Source: Enterococcus avium ATCC 14025 (GTDB lineage Bacteria; Bacillota; Bacilli; Lactobacillales; Enterococcaceae). From it: a DNA stretch of 47,124 bases. Below the pieces are notes generated by a model. It saw only the letters and a program-made list of their open reading frames with translations, was not told the DNA's origin and searched no databases. The position numbers and the translations under genes were made by a program. The stretch spans positions 8,001 to 55,124 of the forward strand of contig NZ_KE136366.1 of NCBI RefSeq assembly GCF_000406965.1, written 5' to 3'. The number at the start of each line of letters is the position of its first letter. The first letter of the stretch is position 1. Positions 9,268 through 16,923 of the stretch are shown here, piece by piece.

Positions 9268-11046
9268 TTGAAAACATTTGAGATTAAAGAAGATTTTCTT
9301 TTAAACGGCGAGCCCTTTAAGATCATGTCAGGAGCAATACATTATTTTCGGATTGACCCAGCGGATTGGTATCACTCACTGTATAACCTGAAAGCTTTAG
9401 GCTTCAATACCGTTGAAACATATATACCATGGAATTTGCATGAACCAAAAAAAGGTGAGTTCCATTTTGATGGAATACTAGATTTGGAACGCTTTTTATC
9501 AATTGCAAAGGAACTCGAGTTATATGCGATCGTAAGACCATCACCATACATTTGTGCAGAATGGGAGTTTGGTGGATTCCCCGCTTGGCTACTAAACGAA
9601 GACACACGCATCCGAACAAATGAAATCGGTTATTTAAAACATGTGGCTGATTATTATGATGTCCTCATAAAGAAACTGGTTCCTCATCAGTTGTCAAATG
9701 GCGGAAATATTTTGATGATCCAAATCGAGAATGAATATGGTTCATATGGAGAAGAAAAAGACTATTTACGTTCGGTTCGAGATTTGATGATAAACAGAGG
9801 AATCACGGTTCCGTTTTTCACTTCAGATGGGCCTTGGCGTGCGACACTTAGAGCAGGCAGCATGATAGAAGAAGATATTTTAGTTACGGGCAATTTTGGT
9901 TCAAAGGCCGAAGAGAATTTTGCATCCATGCAGAGTTTCTTCGATGAACACGGAAAAAAGTGGCCCCTGATGTGCATGGAATTTTGGGATGGCTGGTTCA
10001 ATCGCTGGAAGGAACCTGTTGTTCAACGAGATGCCGAGGAGTTGGCGGAAGCAGTTAAGGAAGTCTTAATTAGAGGCAGTATCAATCTATATATGTTTCA
10101 TGGGGGAACGAATTTTGGTTTTATGAATGGCTGCTCCGCACGAGGAGTCATTGATTTGCCGCAAATTACTTCTTATGATTACGGGGCTCCGCTAAATGAG
10201 CAGGGCAATCCAACCGAAAAATATTTCGCAATTCAAAAAATGATTCATGATACGTTTCCTGAGATTCAACAAATGGAACCGTTGACAAAGAACACAATGG
10301 AAGTAAAAGGAATTCCTTTAAGAAATAAAGTCAGCTTGTTTTCAACTTTAGACACGATCAGTCAACCGGTGAAAACGACATATCCAGAGACGATGGAAAT
10401 GCTAGGACAAAATACTGGCTACATTCTGTATCGCACATCGATTAAAAAGGACGCGGAAGAAGAAAGACTGAGAGTCATTGATGGTCGCGATCGTAGTCAG
10501 CTATTTCTAAATCAAAAATTACAAGCGACACAGTATCAGACGCAAATCGGCGAGGATATCATTGTTCCGATGACTGAAGAAACCAATCAATTAGACATTT
10601 TGATTGAAAATATGGGTCGGGTGAATTACGGACACAAATTATTTGCTGATACACAAAATAAGGGGATTCGAACAGGAGTCATGGCTGATCTGCATTTCCT
10701 CACTGATTGGTCGCAGTATTGCTTGCCGCTGGATTCTTGTGAGGCAGTTGATTATTCAAGAGAATGGCAGCCAGAGCAGCCAAGTTTTTATCGCTATGAA
10801 GTAGTGCTTGATGAAGTGGAAGACAGCTTTATCGATCTGTCGAATTTTGGAAAAGGTGTCGTTTTTGTCAACCAAGTAAATATCGGACGATTTTGGGAAG
10901 TTGGCCCAACACTATCGCTTTATATTCCTAAGGGATTACTTAAAGAAGGCAACAATGAAATCGTGATTTTTGAAACAGAAGGAACCTTTCAACCAGAGAT
11001 TCAATTGGTAAAAAAACCATTATATAAAGAAATGAAAGAGGGATAA
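9268..11046 (+). CDS. GH35 beta-galactosidase, cytosolic (BgaC/GnbG-like)
   Basis: 592 residues, TTG start after GGAGGGAG. Glycoside hydrolase family 35 signatures: SGAIHYFRIDPADW near residue 21, WNLHEP, RPSPYICAEWEFGGFPAWL, IQIENEYGSYG (acid/base Glu156) and CMEFWDGWFNRW (nucleophile Glu238), FHGGTNFGF near 285. C-terminal beta-sandwich domains follow. No signal peptide, so it acts inside the cell. Streptococcal BgaC prefers Gal-beta-1,3-linked N-acetylhexosamine, and GnbG of L. casei is a GH35 phospho-beta-galactosidase; together with the PTS genes that follow 2 bases later, this enzyme probably hydrolyses a phosphorylated or imported Gal-beta-1,3 disaccharide. Confidence 0.93.
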   Translation: MKTFEIKEDFLLNGEPFKIMSGAIHYFRIDPADWYHSLYNLKALGFNTVETYIPWNLHEPKKGEFHFDGILDLERFLSIAKELELYAIVRPSPYICAEWEFGGFPAWLLNEDTRIRTNEIGYLKHVADYYDVLIKKLVPHQLSNGGNILMIQIENEYGSYGEEKDYLRSVRDLMINRGITVPFFTSDGPWRATLRAGSMIEEDILVTGNFGSKAEENFASMQSFFDEHGKKWPLMCMEFWDGWFNRWKEPVVQRDAEELAEAVKEVLIRGSINLYMFHGGTNFGFMNGCSARGVIDLPQITSYDYGAPLNEQGNPTEKYFAIQKMIHDTFPEIQQMEPLTKNTMEVKGIPLRNKVSLFSTLDTISQPVKTTYPETMEMLGQNTGYILYRTSIKKDAEEERLRVIDGRDRSQLFLNQKLQATQYQTQIGEDIIVPMTEETNQLDILIENMGRVNYGHKLFADTQNKGIRTGVMADLHFLTDWSQYCLPLDSCEAVDYSREWQPEQPSFYRYEVVLDEVEDSFIDLSNFGKGVVFVNQVNIGRFWEVGPTLSLYIPKGLLKEGNNEIVIFETEGTFQPEIQLVKKPLYKEMKEG

Positions 11047-11048
11047 CA

Positions 11049-11528
11049 ATGAGTATTATTGGAGTAAGAATTGACGGACGTTTGATTCACGGACAGGTAG
11101 CAAACTTATGGACAACAAAACTGAATATTACGCGGATCATGGTGGTAGATGATGAAGTGGCACAAAATGATATTGAAAAAAGCGGACTGAAGCTGGCTAC
11201 TCCAGCAGGCGTGAAGCTAAGCGTGCTGCCGATTGAAAAAGCCGCTAACAATATCTTAGCAGGGAAATATGATTCTCAACGTCTATTGATCATTGCCCGC
11301 AAACCCGATCGTTTATTGAAGCTAGTTGAGTTAGGTGTTCCAATTGAAGAAATCAATGTCGGAAATATGTCGCAAACAGATGAAACGCGTTCAATTACTA
11401 AATCAATCAATGTTGTCGATCAGGATGTAGAAGTATTCAACCAATTACATGCTAAAGGCGTTCGATTGATCGCACAAATGGTACCAAGTGATAAAGCAGA
11501 AGACTTCATGAATCTATTAGCGAAATAG
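11049..11528 (+). CDS. PTS mannose/sorbose-family IIB component
   Basis: 159 residues. VRIDGRLIHGQVANLW carries the phosphorylated His (residue 14) of mannose-family IIB proteins; GVPIEEINVGNM and RLIAQMVPSD are typical of the fold. It passes phosphate from IIA to the incoming sugar. It starts 2 bases after the GH35 stop and is followed by IIC 12 bases later, so translation of the four PTS genes and the galactosidase is coupled. Substrate inferred from neighbours: a galactosyl-hexosamine such as galacto-N-biose, or GalNAc. Confidence 0.93.
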   Translation: MSIIGVRIDGRLIHGQVANLWTTKLNITRIMVVDDEVAQNDIEKSGLKLATPAGVKLSVLPIEKAANNILAGKYDSQRLLIIARKPDRLLKLVELGVPIEEINVGNMSQTDETRSITKSINVVDQDVEVFNQLHAKGVRLIAQMVPSDKAEDFMNLLAK

Positions 11529-11540
11529 GAGGATAAATAA

Positions 11541-12437
11541 ATGGATATCTTATGGTGGCAGATCTTATTATTAACATTATATGCAGGGTATCAAATTTTA
11601 GATGAATTACAAATTTATTCATCACTGAGTGCACCAGTCTTTGCCGGATTATTTGCCGGCCTAGTAATGGGCGATTTAAAAGCAGGACTTATTATTGGCG
11701 GCAGTATGCAATTGACCGTACTAGGTGTCGGTACATTTGGAGGCGCATCAAAAATTGACGCTAACTCCGGAACGATTCTAGCAACAGCTTTTTCAGTAGC
11801 ATTGGGAATGAATCCAGAGCAAGCGATCGCTGCAATTGCGGTACCAGTTGCCAGCTTGATGATTCAATTAGATATTTTGGCTCGTTTTGCCAATACGTAT
11901 TTCGCTCATCGGATTGATAAATTAGTCGAAGATATGAATTATAAAGGCATTGAACGCAACTTCTTGATGGGGGCCATTCCATGGTCATTTTCTCGCATGA
12001 TTCCAGTCTTTCTAGCGCTGGCATTTGGTGGAGGCTTAGTCGAAAAGGTTGTTGCTGTCTTGAATGGTGATTTGAAATGGTTAGGTGACGGTCTATCTGT
12101 AGCCGGAGCAGTTTTACCAGCTGTCGGGTTTGCGATTTTATTACGTTACTTGCCGGTGAAAAAACACTTTCCTTACTTGATCCTAGGATTCACGTTAACA
12201 GCGTTACTAGGAACAGTCTTTACGAATATGCAGGTTTTAGGCACTGGTGTTGCGGGTGTTGTGAAGAATTTCGAAGGCATTTTCAATTCACTTCCTATGT
12301 TAGCCATCGCATTGATCGGATTTGCTTTAGCTGCGATCAGTTATAAGAATGGACAGATGATTCCAAATTCCCCAGCACCGAAAGAAGTTGCTTCCAATGA
12401 TTTAGATGAAGGAGAGATTGAAGATGACGAAATCTAA
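11541..12437 (+). CDS. PTS mannose/sorbose-family IIC component (permease)
   Basis: 298 residues, multi-spanning membrane protein. ILLLTLYAGYQILDELQIYSSLSAPVFAGLFAGLVMGD at the N-terminus and GGSMQLTVLGVGTFGGASKIDANSGTI are characteristic of ManY/AgaW/SorA-type IIC proteins. It forms the translocation channel with IID. GGAGG precedes the ATG. The acidic C-terminal tail (DLDEGEIEDDEI) overlaps the IID start by 14 bases. Confidence 0.93.
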   Translation: MDILWWQILLLTLYAGYQILDELQIYSSLSAPVFAGLFAGLVMGDLKAGLIIGGSMQLTVLGVGTFGGASKIDANSGTILATAFSVALGMNPEQAIAAIAVPVASLMIQLDILARFANTYFAHRIDKLVEDMNYKGIERNFLMGAIPWSFSRMIPVFLALAFGGGLVEKVVAVLNGDLKWLGDGLSVAGAVLPAVGFAILLRYLPVKKHFPYLILGFTLTALLGTVFTNMQVLGTGVAGVVKNFEGIFNSLPMLAIALIGFALAAISYKNGQMIPNSPAPKEVASNDLDEGEIEDDEI

Positions 12438-13233
12438 TTATAAGTTGACGAAGGAAGATTTTAAGCAGATCAATCGCAGAAGCTTGTTTACCTTCCAATT
12501 AGGCTGGAACTATGAACGGATGCAAGGATCAGGCTACCTTTATACAATCTTACCGCAATTACGTAAGATTTATGGCGATGACACGCCGGAATTAAAAGAA
12601 ATTATGAAGACTCATACACAATTTTTTAATACGTCAAACTTCTTCAATACAATCGTGACTGGGATTGACTTGGCGATTGAAGAAAAAGAAGGGATTGGCG
12701 GAAAAGACACTGTATCAGGGATGAAGGCTGGGTTAATGGGTCCCTTTGCGGCAATTGGGGATTCGATCTTCGCCGCATTGATTCCAACGATTTTTGGGGC
12801 CTTGGCAGCGAATATGGCGATCAATGGAAATCCAACTGGTATCTTCATTTGGATCATCGCACAAATCGCGGTAATGATCTTCCGTTGGAAACAACTGGAA
12901 TTCGCTTATCGTGAAGGAATCTCTTTAGTTACAACGATGCAGCATCGCTTAACTGCTTTGACAGACGCGGCAACTTTGCTTGGTGTCTTCATGGTTGGGG
13001 CGTTAGTTGCCACCATGATCAATGTAAAATTCTCTTGGGCACCGAGCATTGGTGATGTGACGTTGAATATGCAGAACAATCTTGATATGATCTTACCGCG
13101 CTTATTACCAGCAGGAATCGTTGCAGCGATTTATTGGATGCTAGGTAAAAAGAACATGACTTCAACCAAGGCGATCTTTATCGTATTAGTTGTCTGTGTG
13201 GCATTATCAGCATTAGGTGTGATTTCTAAATAA
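12424..13233 (+). CDS. PTS mannose/sorbose-family IID component
   Basis: 269 residues from ATG 12424, preferred over an in-frame ATG at 12406 because GGAG lies about 10 bases upstream of it and the protein then starts MTKSNYKLTKEDFKQINRRS, typical of IID. FQLGWNYERMQGSGYLYTILPQL and GLMGPFAAIGDSIFAALIPTI are family hallmarks, with C-terminal membrane helices. Overlaps the IIC gene by 14 bases, consistent with coupled synthesis of the membrane complex. Confidence 0.93.
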   Translation: MTKSNYKLTKEDFKQINRRSLFTFQLGWNYERMQGSGYLYTILPQLRKIYGDDTPELKEIMKTHTQFFNTSNFFNTIVTGIDLAIEEKEGIGGKDTVSGMKAGLMGPFAAIGDSIFAALIPTIFGALAANMAINGNPTGIFIWIIAQIAVMIFRWKQLEFAYREGISLVTTMQHRLTALTDAATLLGVFMVGALVATMINVKFSWAPSIGDVTLNMQNNLDMILPRLLPAGIVAAIYWMLGKKNMTSTKAIFIVLVVCVALSALGVISK

Positions 13234-13270
13234 GTTAGGCTGATTCCAATGAATAATGAGGAGCGAACCA

Positions 13271-13675
13271 ATGGGAAAACAATTAGTTTTAGTGAGTCAT
13301 GGACTCTTTTGTGAGGAATTGAAAAAGAGTACGGAAATGATTATGGGACCGCAAGAAAGCATCCATACAGTCAGTTTACTTCCCGCAGAGTCAGCGGAAG
13401 ATTTTCGCGCAAAATTTGAAGCAGTTATTGCGGATTTAGATGATTTTGTCGTGCTGGCTGATTTGATGGGCGGGACACCTTGTAATGTAGTCTCGCGGAT
13501 GATTTTAGAAGGGCAATCGATCGAACTATACGCAGGAATGAATATGCCGATGGTGATTGATTTCATCAATAGTGAATTGATCGGTACAGAGCTTGCATTA
13601 GTCGAATCTGCGACAAGTAATATTTGCCACGTGAATGAACGGATCATCGGTGACGATGATGACGAGGACGAGTAA
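13271..13675 (+). CDS. PTS mannose-family IIA component
   Basis: 134 residues from ATG 13271 (GAGGAG 7 bases upstream; an upstream in-frame ATG at 13256 overlaps this site). KQLVLVSHGLFCEELKKSTEMIMGP contains the phosphorylated His10, and VVLADLMGGTPCNVVSRM is the second family motif. It takes phosphate from HPr. Very acidic C-terminus (GDDDDEDE). Last gene of the GH35-PTS operon, followed by a strong terminator. Confidence 0.93.
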   Translation: MGKQLVLVSHGLFCEELKKSTEMIMGPQESIHTVSLLPAESAEDFRAKFEAVIADLDDFVVLADLMGGTPCNVVSRMILEGQSIELYAGMNMPMVIDFINSELIGTELALVESATSNICHVNERIIGDDDDEDE

Positions 13676-13701
13676 AATCTCATAGAAGATGATATAGAGG
13701 C

Positions 13702-13766
13702 GTCGTTTATTTGTGAGTAGGAGCTGGTTTGAAAGTCTAAAAGACTTTCGAACCAGCTCCTTTTTC
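13702..13766 (+). terminator. Terminator of the GH35-PTS operon, copy A of a dispersed terminator element
   Basis: 19-bp stem GGAGCTGGTTTGAAAGTCT (13720-13738) paired with 13742-13760, then TTTTT. The upstream flank GTCGTTTATT (13702-13711) and the stem are homologous to the element at 45591-45653, at identical spacing. Confidence 0.93.
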
Positions 13767-13818
13767 TGTTCTGCTATTATGGTATGATTGAGGAGAAAAG
13801 AAAGAATGGGAGATTAGA

Positions 13819-14412
13819 GTGGATTTCAACGAGAAACTAAAGCAATTACGTCAAAATAAGCAATGGACGCAGGAAGAATTAGCAGAGAGACTATTTATCT
13901 CACGAACAGCAGTTTCCAAATGGGAGTCAGGTCGCGGGTTTCCCAGTATTGATTCCTTAAAAGCTATTTCGCAGGTTTTTGATATTTCTATTGATGAGTT
14001 GCTATCCAATAGTGAATTGCTGTCAATTGCAGAAAATGAGCAGCAACAGCAGCGGAAAAACTTTCAACATTTGCTTTTAGGTATTTCAGATTGCATGGTC
14101 GGCTTATTAATTGTTCTGCCGATTTTTGGTCAAGCACAAGGGAACCATATTGCGTTTGTCTCTTTATGGCAACTTTCGCAGGAAACAATTATCTTCAAGC
14201 TTATTATTTTTTCATTCGTTATTTTAACAATGCTGTTCGGCATTTTTGAACTCGCTTTTTCTAGGCGAGAACAACGAATTATTGGATCGGTTTCTTTGAT
14301 TTTATCGTTGTTCGGCGTACTGCTTTTCATCATGACTAGACATCCATACCCGGCAACGTATGTATTAATGCTTTTGGCAGTGAAGGGGATTTCCCTATTA
14401 AATAGCCGTTGA
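13819..14412 (+). CDS. XRE-family regulator with C-terminal membrane segments
   Basis: 197 residues, GTG start with GGGAG upstream. HTH_3 domain in residues 1-65 (LRQNKQWTQEELAERLFISRTAVSKWESGRGFPSIDSLKAISQVF). The rest is hydrophobic: about four membrane segments (LLLGISDCMVGLLIVLPIF, IIFKLIIFSFVILTMLFGIF, SLILSLFGVLLFIM, YVLMLLAVKGISLL). Such membrane-tethered XRE proteins are common in Lactobacillales and are thought to respond to envelope stress, but no ligand is known to me. Transcribed alone. Confidence 0.85.
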   Translation: MDFNEKLKQLRQNKQWTQEELAERLFISRTAVSKWESGRGFPSIDSLKAISQVFDISIDELLSNSELLSIAENEQQQQRKNFQHLLLGISDCMVGLLIVLPIFGQAQGNHIAFVSLWQLSQETIIFKLIIFSFVILTMLFGIFELAFSRREQRIIGSVSLILSLFGVLLFIMTRHPYPATYVLMLLAVKGISLLNSR

Positions 14413-14415
14413 TAC

Positions 14416-14451
14416 GCATCGTCACATCAAGGTGACGGTGCGCTTCTTTTT
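14416..14451 (+). terminator. Terminator of the XRE gene
   Basis: Stem GCATCGTCAC / GTGACGGTGC, loop ATCAAG, then CTTCTTTTTG. Confidence 0.83.
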
Positions 14452-14520
14452 GTTTCTGGCAGTCTCTGATACGTTTTATTTGGATAGCTTCCAAATAATT
14501 GTTAGGAGAGGATTAGTCAA

Positions 14521-15198
14521 ATGAAAATAGCAAAGAAGCAATTAGAAACAGCCATAGGATTATTGATCGTCTTTATTTTATACACGATTTCTTTATCCTT
14601 GTTCGATGTACAGAAAATAGGTCCGCAGCATTCGGAGGTGGGCTTTTCTACAATTAATCAATACGTATTTCAGAAGATAGGTACTAGTGAATTTTGGTAT
14701 CAAGTGACGGAAATCTTAGGGATTTTTCCATTGATAATCGTGGGGTATTTTGCTTTACGAGGATTTTTCCAATTGTATACCCGCAAGAAGCTCTTACTAG
14801 TGGACAAGGAAATTCTTGCGCTAGGATTTCTTTATGCTGGAGTCGCCGCTTGCTATGTTCTTTTTGAAAAAGTCATCATCAATTATCGACCGATTTTAGT
14901 GGATGGACAGCTAGAGGCATCCTATCCGTCAAGTCATACTTTTCTGGCGATTACAGTCTTACTGTCAGCTTTTTATGTATTAAGAAAGGAAACAGGAACG
15001 GGAAAAGCAATCATCGCCTATGTGAGCCTGGTGGTCATGATTGCGCTGGTTATCGGACGTTTTTTGTCTGGAGCCCATTGGGGAACCGATATTTTTGGTG
15101 GAATTTTATTAGGTCTGACACTTGCCAGCTGCTACCTTGCAGGAATTGAAAGTAGTTCTAAACAAAAAAAAAGAACGTTGAAAACTCAACGTTCTTAG
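14521..15198 (+). CDS. PAP2-family membrane phosphatase
   Basis: 225 residues with about five to six membrane helices. The three phosphatase motifs are visible: K-x5-RP (KVIINYRP; consensus has six spacer residues), SYPSSHT (PSxH), and R-x5-H-x3-D (RFLSGAHWGTD). The family removes phosphate from lipids such as undecaprenyl diphosphate or phosphatidylglycerophosphate at the membrane outer face. The basic tail (KQKKRTLKTQRS) is encoded by DNA that is also the hairpin terminator of the convergent tRNA-Thr gene, so the C-terminus is probably not functionally constrained. Start ATG with GGAG (in TTAGGAGAGG) about 13 bases upstream and GAGG closer. Confidence 0.88.
   Translation: MKIAKKQLETAIGLLIVFILYTISLSLFDVQKIGPQHSEVGFSTINQYVFQKIGTSEFWYQVTEILGIFPLIIVGYFALRGFFQLYTRKKLLLVDKEILALGFLYAGVAACYVLFEKVIINYRPILVDGQLEASYPSSHTFLAITVLLSAFYVLRKETGTGKAIIAYVSLVVMIALVIGRFLSGAHWGTDIFGGILLGLTLASCYLAGIESSSKQKKRTLKTQRS
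15171..15196. terminator. Terminator inside the 3' end of the PAP2 gene
   Basis: Stem AAGAACGTTGA / TCAACGTTCTT, loop AAAC. On the minus strand it is followed by a run of T, an ideal terminator for tRNA-Thr. It lies entirely within the last codons of the PAP2 gene. Confidence 0.88.
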
Positions 15199-15201
15199 AA
15201 G

Positions 15202-15274
15202 AGCCACCTGTCGGGCTTGAACCGACGACCTCTTCCTTACCATGGAAACGCTCTACCAGCTGAGCTAAGGCGGC
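15202..15274 (-). tRNA. tRNA-Thr (anticodon GGT)
   Basis: 73 bases fold as a cloverleaf: acceptor GCCGCCT/AGGTGGC, D arm GCTC...GAGC, anticodon stem TTTCC/GGAAG with loop ATGGTAA (anticodon GGT), T arm GTCGG TTCAAGC CCGAC. Discriminator U; CCA is not encoded. It has its own promoter and terminator. Confidence 0.95.
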
Positions 15275-15296
15275 ATAGTTATTTAACACAAGATAT

Positions 15297-15325
15297 AGAA
15301 TAGCGAAAACAAGCTTATTTGTCAA
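15297..15325 (-). promoter_or_regulatory. Promoter of tRNA-Thr
   Basis: On the minus strand, TTGACA (15325-15320), 17-base spacer, TATTCT (15302-15297), about 20 bases before the mature 5' end. Confidence 0.85.
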
Positions 15326-15382
15326 CTGGTTAAACAGAAAAAAATGCGGCATTAGCTGCTGTGAATTCTTTATTTATAAACG

Positions 15383-15410
15383 AGTCGTCGCTTACGAGCC
15401 TGCGACGACT
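15383..15410 (-). terminator. Hairpin at the 3' end of the serine hydrolase gene
   Basis: Stem AGTCGTCGC / GCGACGACT spanning the stop codon of the minus-strand gene. The T-run is poor (CGTTTATAAATAAAG), so termination is plausible but weak. Confidence 0.5.
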
Positions 15411-16540
15411 TGTTTATATAGTTTAGAGACGATATCATTATATCCCTTTGGTTGAGTCCAGACATTTGAGAGCAGAATAATGCCATTTTGACCATCTTTT
15501 GAAAAATCAACAAGGGCTTCAAAACGTGCCTTAACTCCTCGTGAATGGTAGTTATTTGTCATGTTATAGATTCCGCTGGCGTATTTTTCACCTGGATACG
15601 ATTGCCATAATGCAGCACGTTCTTGTGTTGTTAAAAATTTGTCCTGATAAAGATCTTGAAAATAGCTGTACAAATCCTCCCCCGACATAAACACATTGCC
15701 TGTTCCTAATTCATCTGCGTAAGAAGATACGGTCGTAGGAGCGTAAACAGGGCCGGAGGAACTTTCTGAGTATGAAAGAGCCTGCTGATTGTTCGTTTCT
15801 GAATAGAAGCTTGTTTCTTTCAGCTTCATTGGTTTTCTTAAAAGTTTATCAAATAGTGTGCTGTAGTCGGTATGATAGACTTGCTCCAAAATTCCAGCTA
15901 ACAAAACATAATTGACCGGTTGATAGGAGTAACTAGAATTCGCAGCCACAGTCGTTTGACGAATTGTCTCTGAAAGTATTTTTTGTGGATCAGTAGTGTT
16001 CAAGGCGGCAATTTTCTTTTCGTCGATACGTAACCCAGAACTCATATTCAGCATATCTTTGATAGAGATTTTCTCACTATTAGAAATTTGCGGATAAAAG
16101 GTGCTGAGCTTTTCCTCTAGGGAAATTTTACCAGATTTAACCGCCTGCATGATCAAATAGGCAGTTTGTCCCTTTTGAACGGAGCCGATGCAATATTGTG
16201 TATGAATCGTATTGTGGATTCTTCTAGCTTGATCTTTCCAGCCATAAGCTTTATTCAAAATCACCTGTCCATGCTGAAAAACTAAAACAGTACCGCTAAA
16301 ATTTTTTTCTACCAATAACTGCTCAATACCAGCGGACGTAGCATTTTTTGGTTCGATTGGTTGCTGATTGGTCAAATCAGTAGTTGTTTTCGTTGCAGGT
16401 GTGCTGCTTTTTTTCGTTGCGTGATGCTCAGGATAGCTGTGTTCAGCATACATTCCGCTGAATGCTAGGAGTATTAAAAAAAGCGGAAAAACAAGTGTTA
16501 ATTTATTTTTCTTTCTTTTTTGGTGCTTGTGTTTTGACAT
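15392..16540 (-). CDS. Membrane-anchored serine hydrolase, beta-lactamase (class C/PBP4*) fold
   Basis: 382 residues. Basic N-terminus and one membrane helix (KLTLVFPLFLILLAFSGMYAEH), a Thr/Ser/Lys-rich linker to about residue 70, then a beta-lactamase-type serine hydrolase domain. The nucleophile motif S-x-x-K is present as GSVQKGQTAY. The second motif, normally YxN, reads YQPVNYVLLAG, and the third is unclear (YHSRGVKARFEA in place of an HxG motif). Such proteins are often D,D-carboxypeptidase or esterase-like; the substrate is unknown. Extracellular, transcribed alone, convergent with tRNA-Thr. Confidence 0.85.
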   Translation of the reverse strand: MSKHKHQKRKKNKLTLVFPLFLILLAFSGMYAEHSYPEHHATKKSSTPATKTTTDLTNQQPIEPKNATSAGIEQLLVEKNFSGTVLVFQHGQVILNKAYGWKDQARRIHNTIHTQYCIGSVQKGQTAYLIMQAVKSGKISLEEKLSTFYPQISNSEKISIKDMLNMSSGLRIDEKKIAALNTTDPQKILSETIRQTTVAANSSYSYQPVNYVLLAGILEQVYHTDYSTLFDKLLRKPMKLKETSFYSETNNQQALSYSESSSGPVYAPTTVSSYADELGTGNVFMSGEDLYSYFQDLYQDKFLTTQERAALWQSYPGEKYASGIYNMTNNYHSRGVKARFEALVDFSKDGQNGIILLSNVWTQPKGYNDIVSKLYKQVVAGS

Positions 16541-16628
16541 AATAAATCCTCTAATTCTATTTGAAATCGTTCCATTTTTATTTCGATAAAAATTTTCAGC
16601 AGTTCCATCTAATTTTTGAAAATTAGGA

Positions 16629-16657
16629 TTGCATCATGAAATAAAAATTGATATTAT
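16629..16657 (+). promoter_or_regulatory. Promoter of tRNA-Asn
   Basis: TTGCAT (16629-16634), 17-base spacer, TATTAT (16652-16657), placing the start of transcription a few bases before the tRNA. Confidence 0.8.
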
Positions 16658-16670
16658 AGTAAAGTATTCT

Positions 16671-16744
16671 TCCGGCATAGCTCAGTTGGTAGTAGCGCAT
16701 GACTGTTAATCATGATGTCGTAGGTTCGAGTCCTACTGCCGGAG
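16671..16744 (+). tRNA. tRNA-Asn (anticodon GTT)
   Basis: 74 bases: acceptor TCCGGCA/TGCCGGA, anticodon stem CATGA/TCATG with loop CTGTTAA (anticodon GTT), T arm GTAGG TTCGAGT CCTAC, discriminator G. CCA not encoded. Confidence 0.95.
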
Positions 16745-16747
16745 TTT

Positions 16748-16780
16748 TAGAGATGATCTTTTGATCGTCTCTATTTTTTT
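16748..16780 (+). terminator. Terminator of tRNA-Asn
   Basis: Stem TAGAGATGATC / GATCGTCTCTA, loop TTTT, followed by seven T. Confidence 0.9.
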
Positions 16781-16875
16781 ACACCTAAAAAGTGAATTTT
16801 ATATGAATAAAAAGCTTAAATATGAGTGAAATATTGAGAAAAGCATGACCTTTTTTTAAAACGAAGTCACTCTCT

Positions 16876-16904
16876 TTGAACCTAATAACAATCCTCGTTA
16901 TACT
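16876..16904 (+). promoter_or_regulatory. Promoter of the acyltransferase gene
   Basis: TTGAAC (16876-16881), 17-base spacer, TATACT (16899-16904). It overlaps a possible upstream in-frame TTG, which argues for the downstream ATG as start. Confidence 0.7.
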
Positions 16905-16923
16905 AATAGCGAGGAGGGATTCG

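Noticed and set aside
15158-15352. 64-codon minus-strand ORF across tRNA-Thr
   Set aside because: It reads through the tRNA and its terminator; the peptide (ALAQLVERFHGKEEVVGSSPTGGS) is the familiar translation of a tRNA gene.
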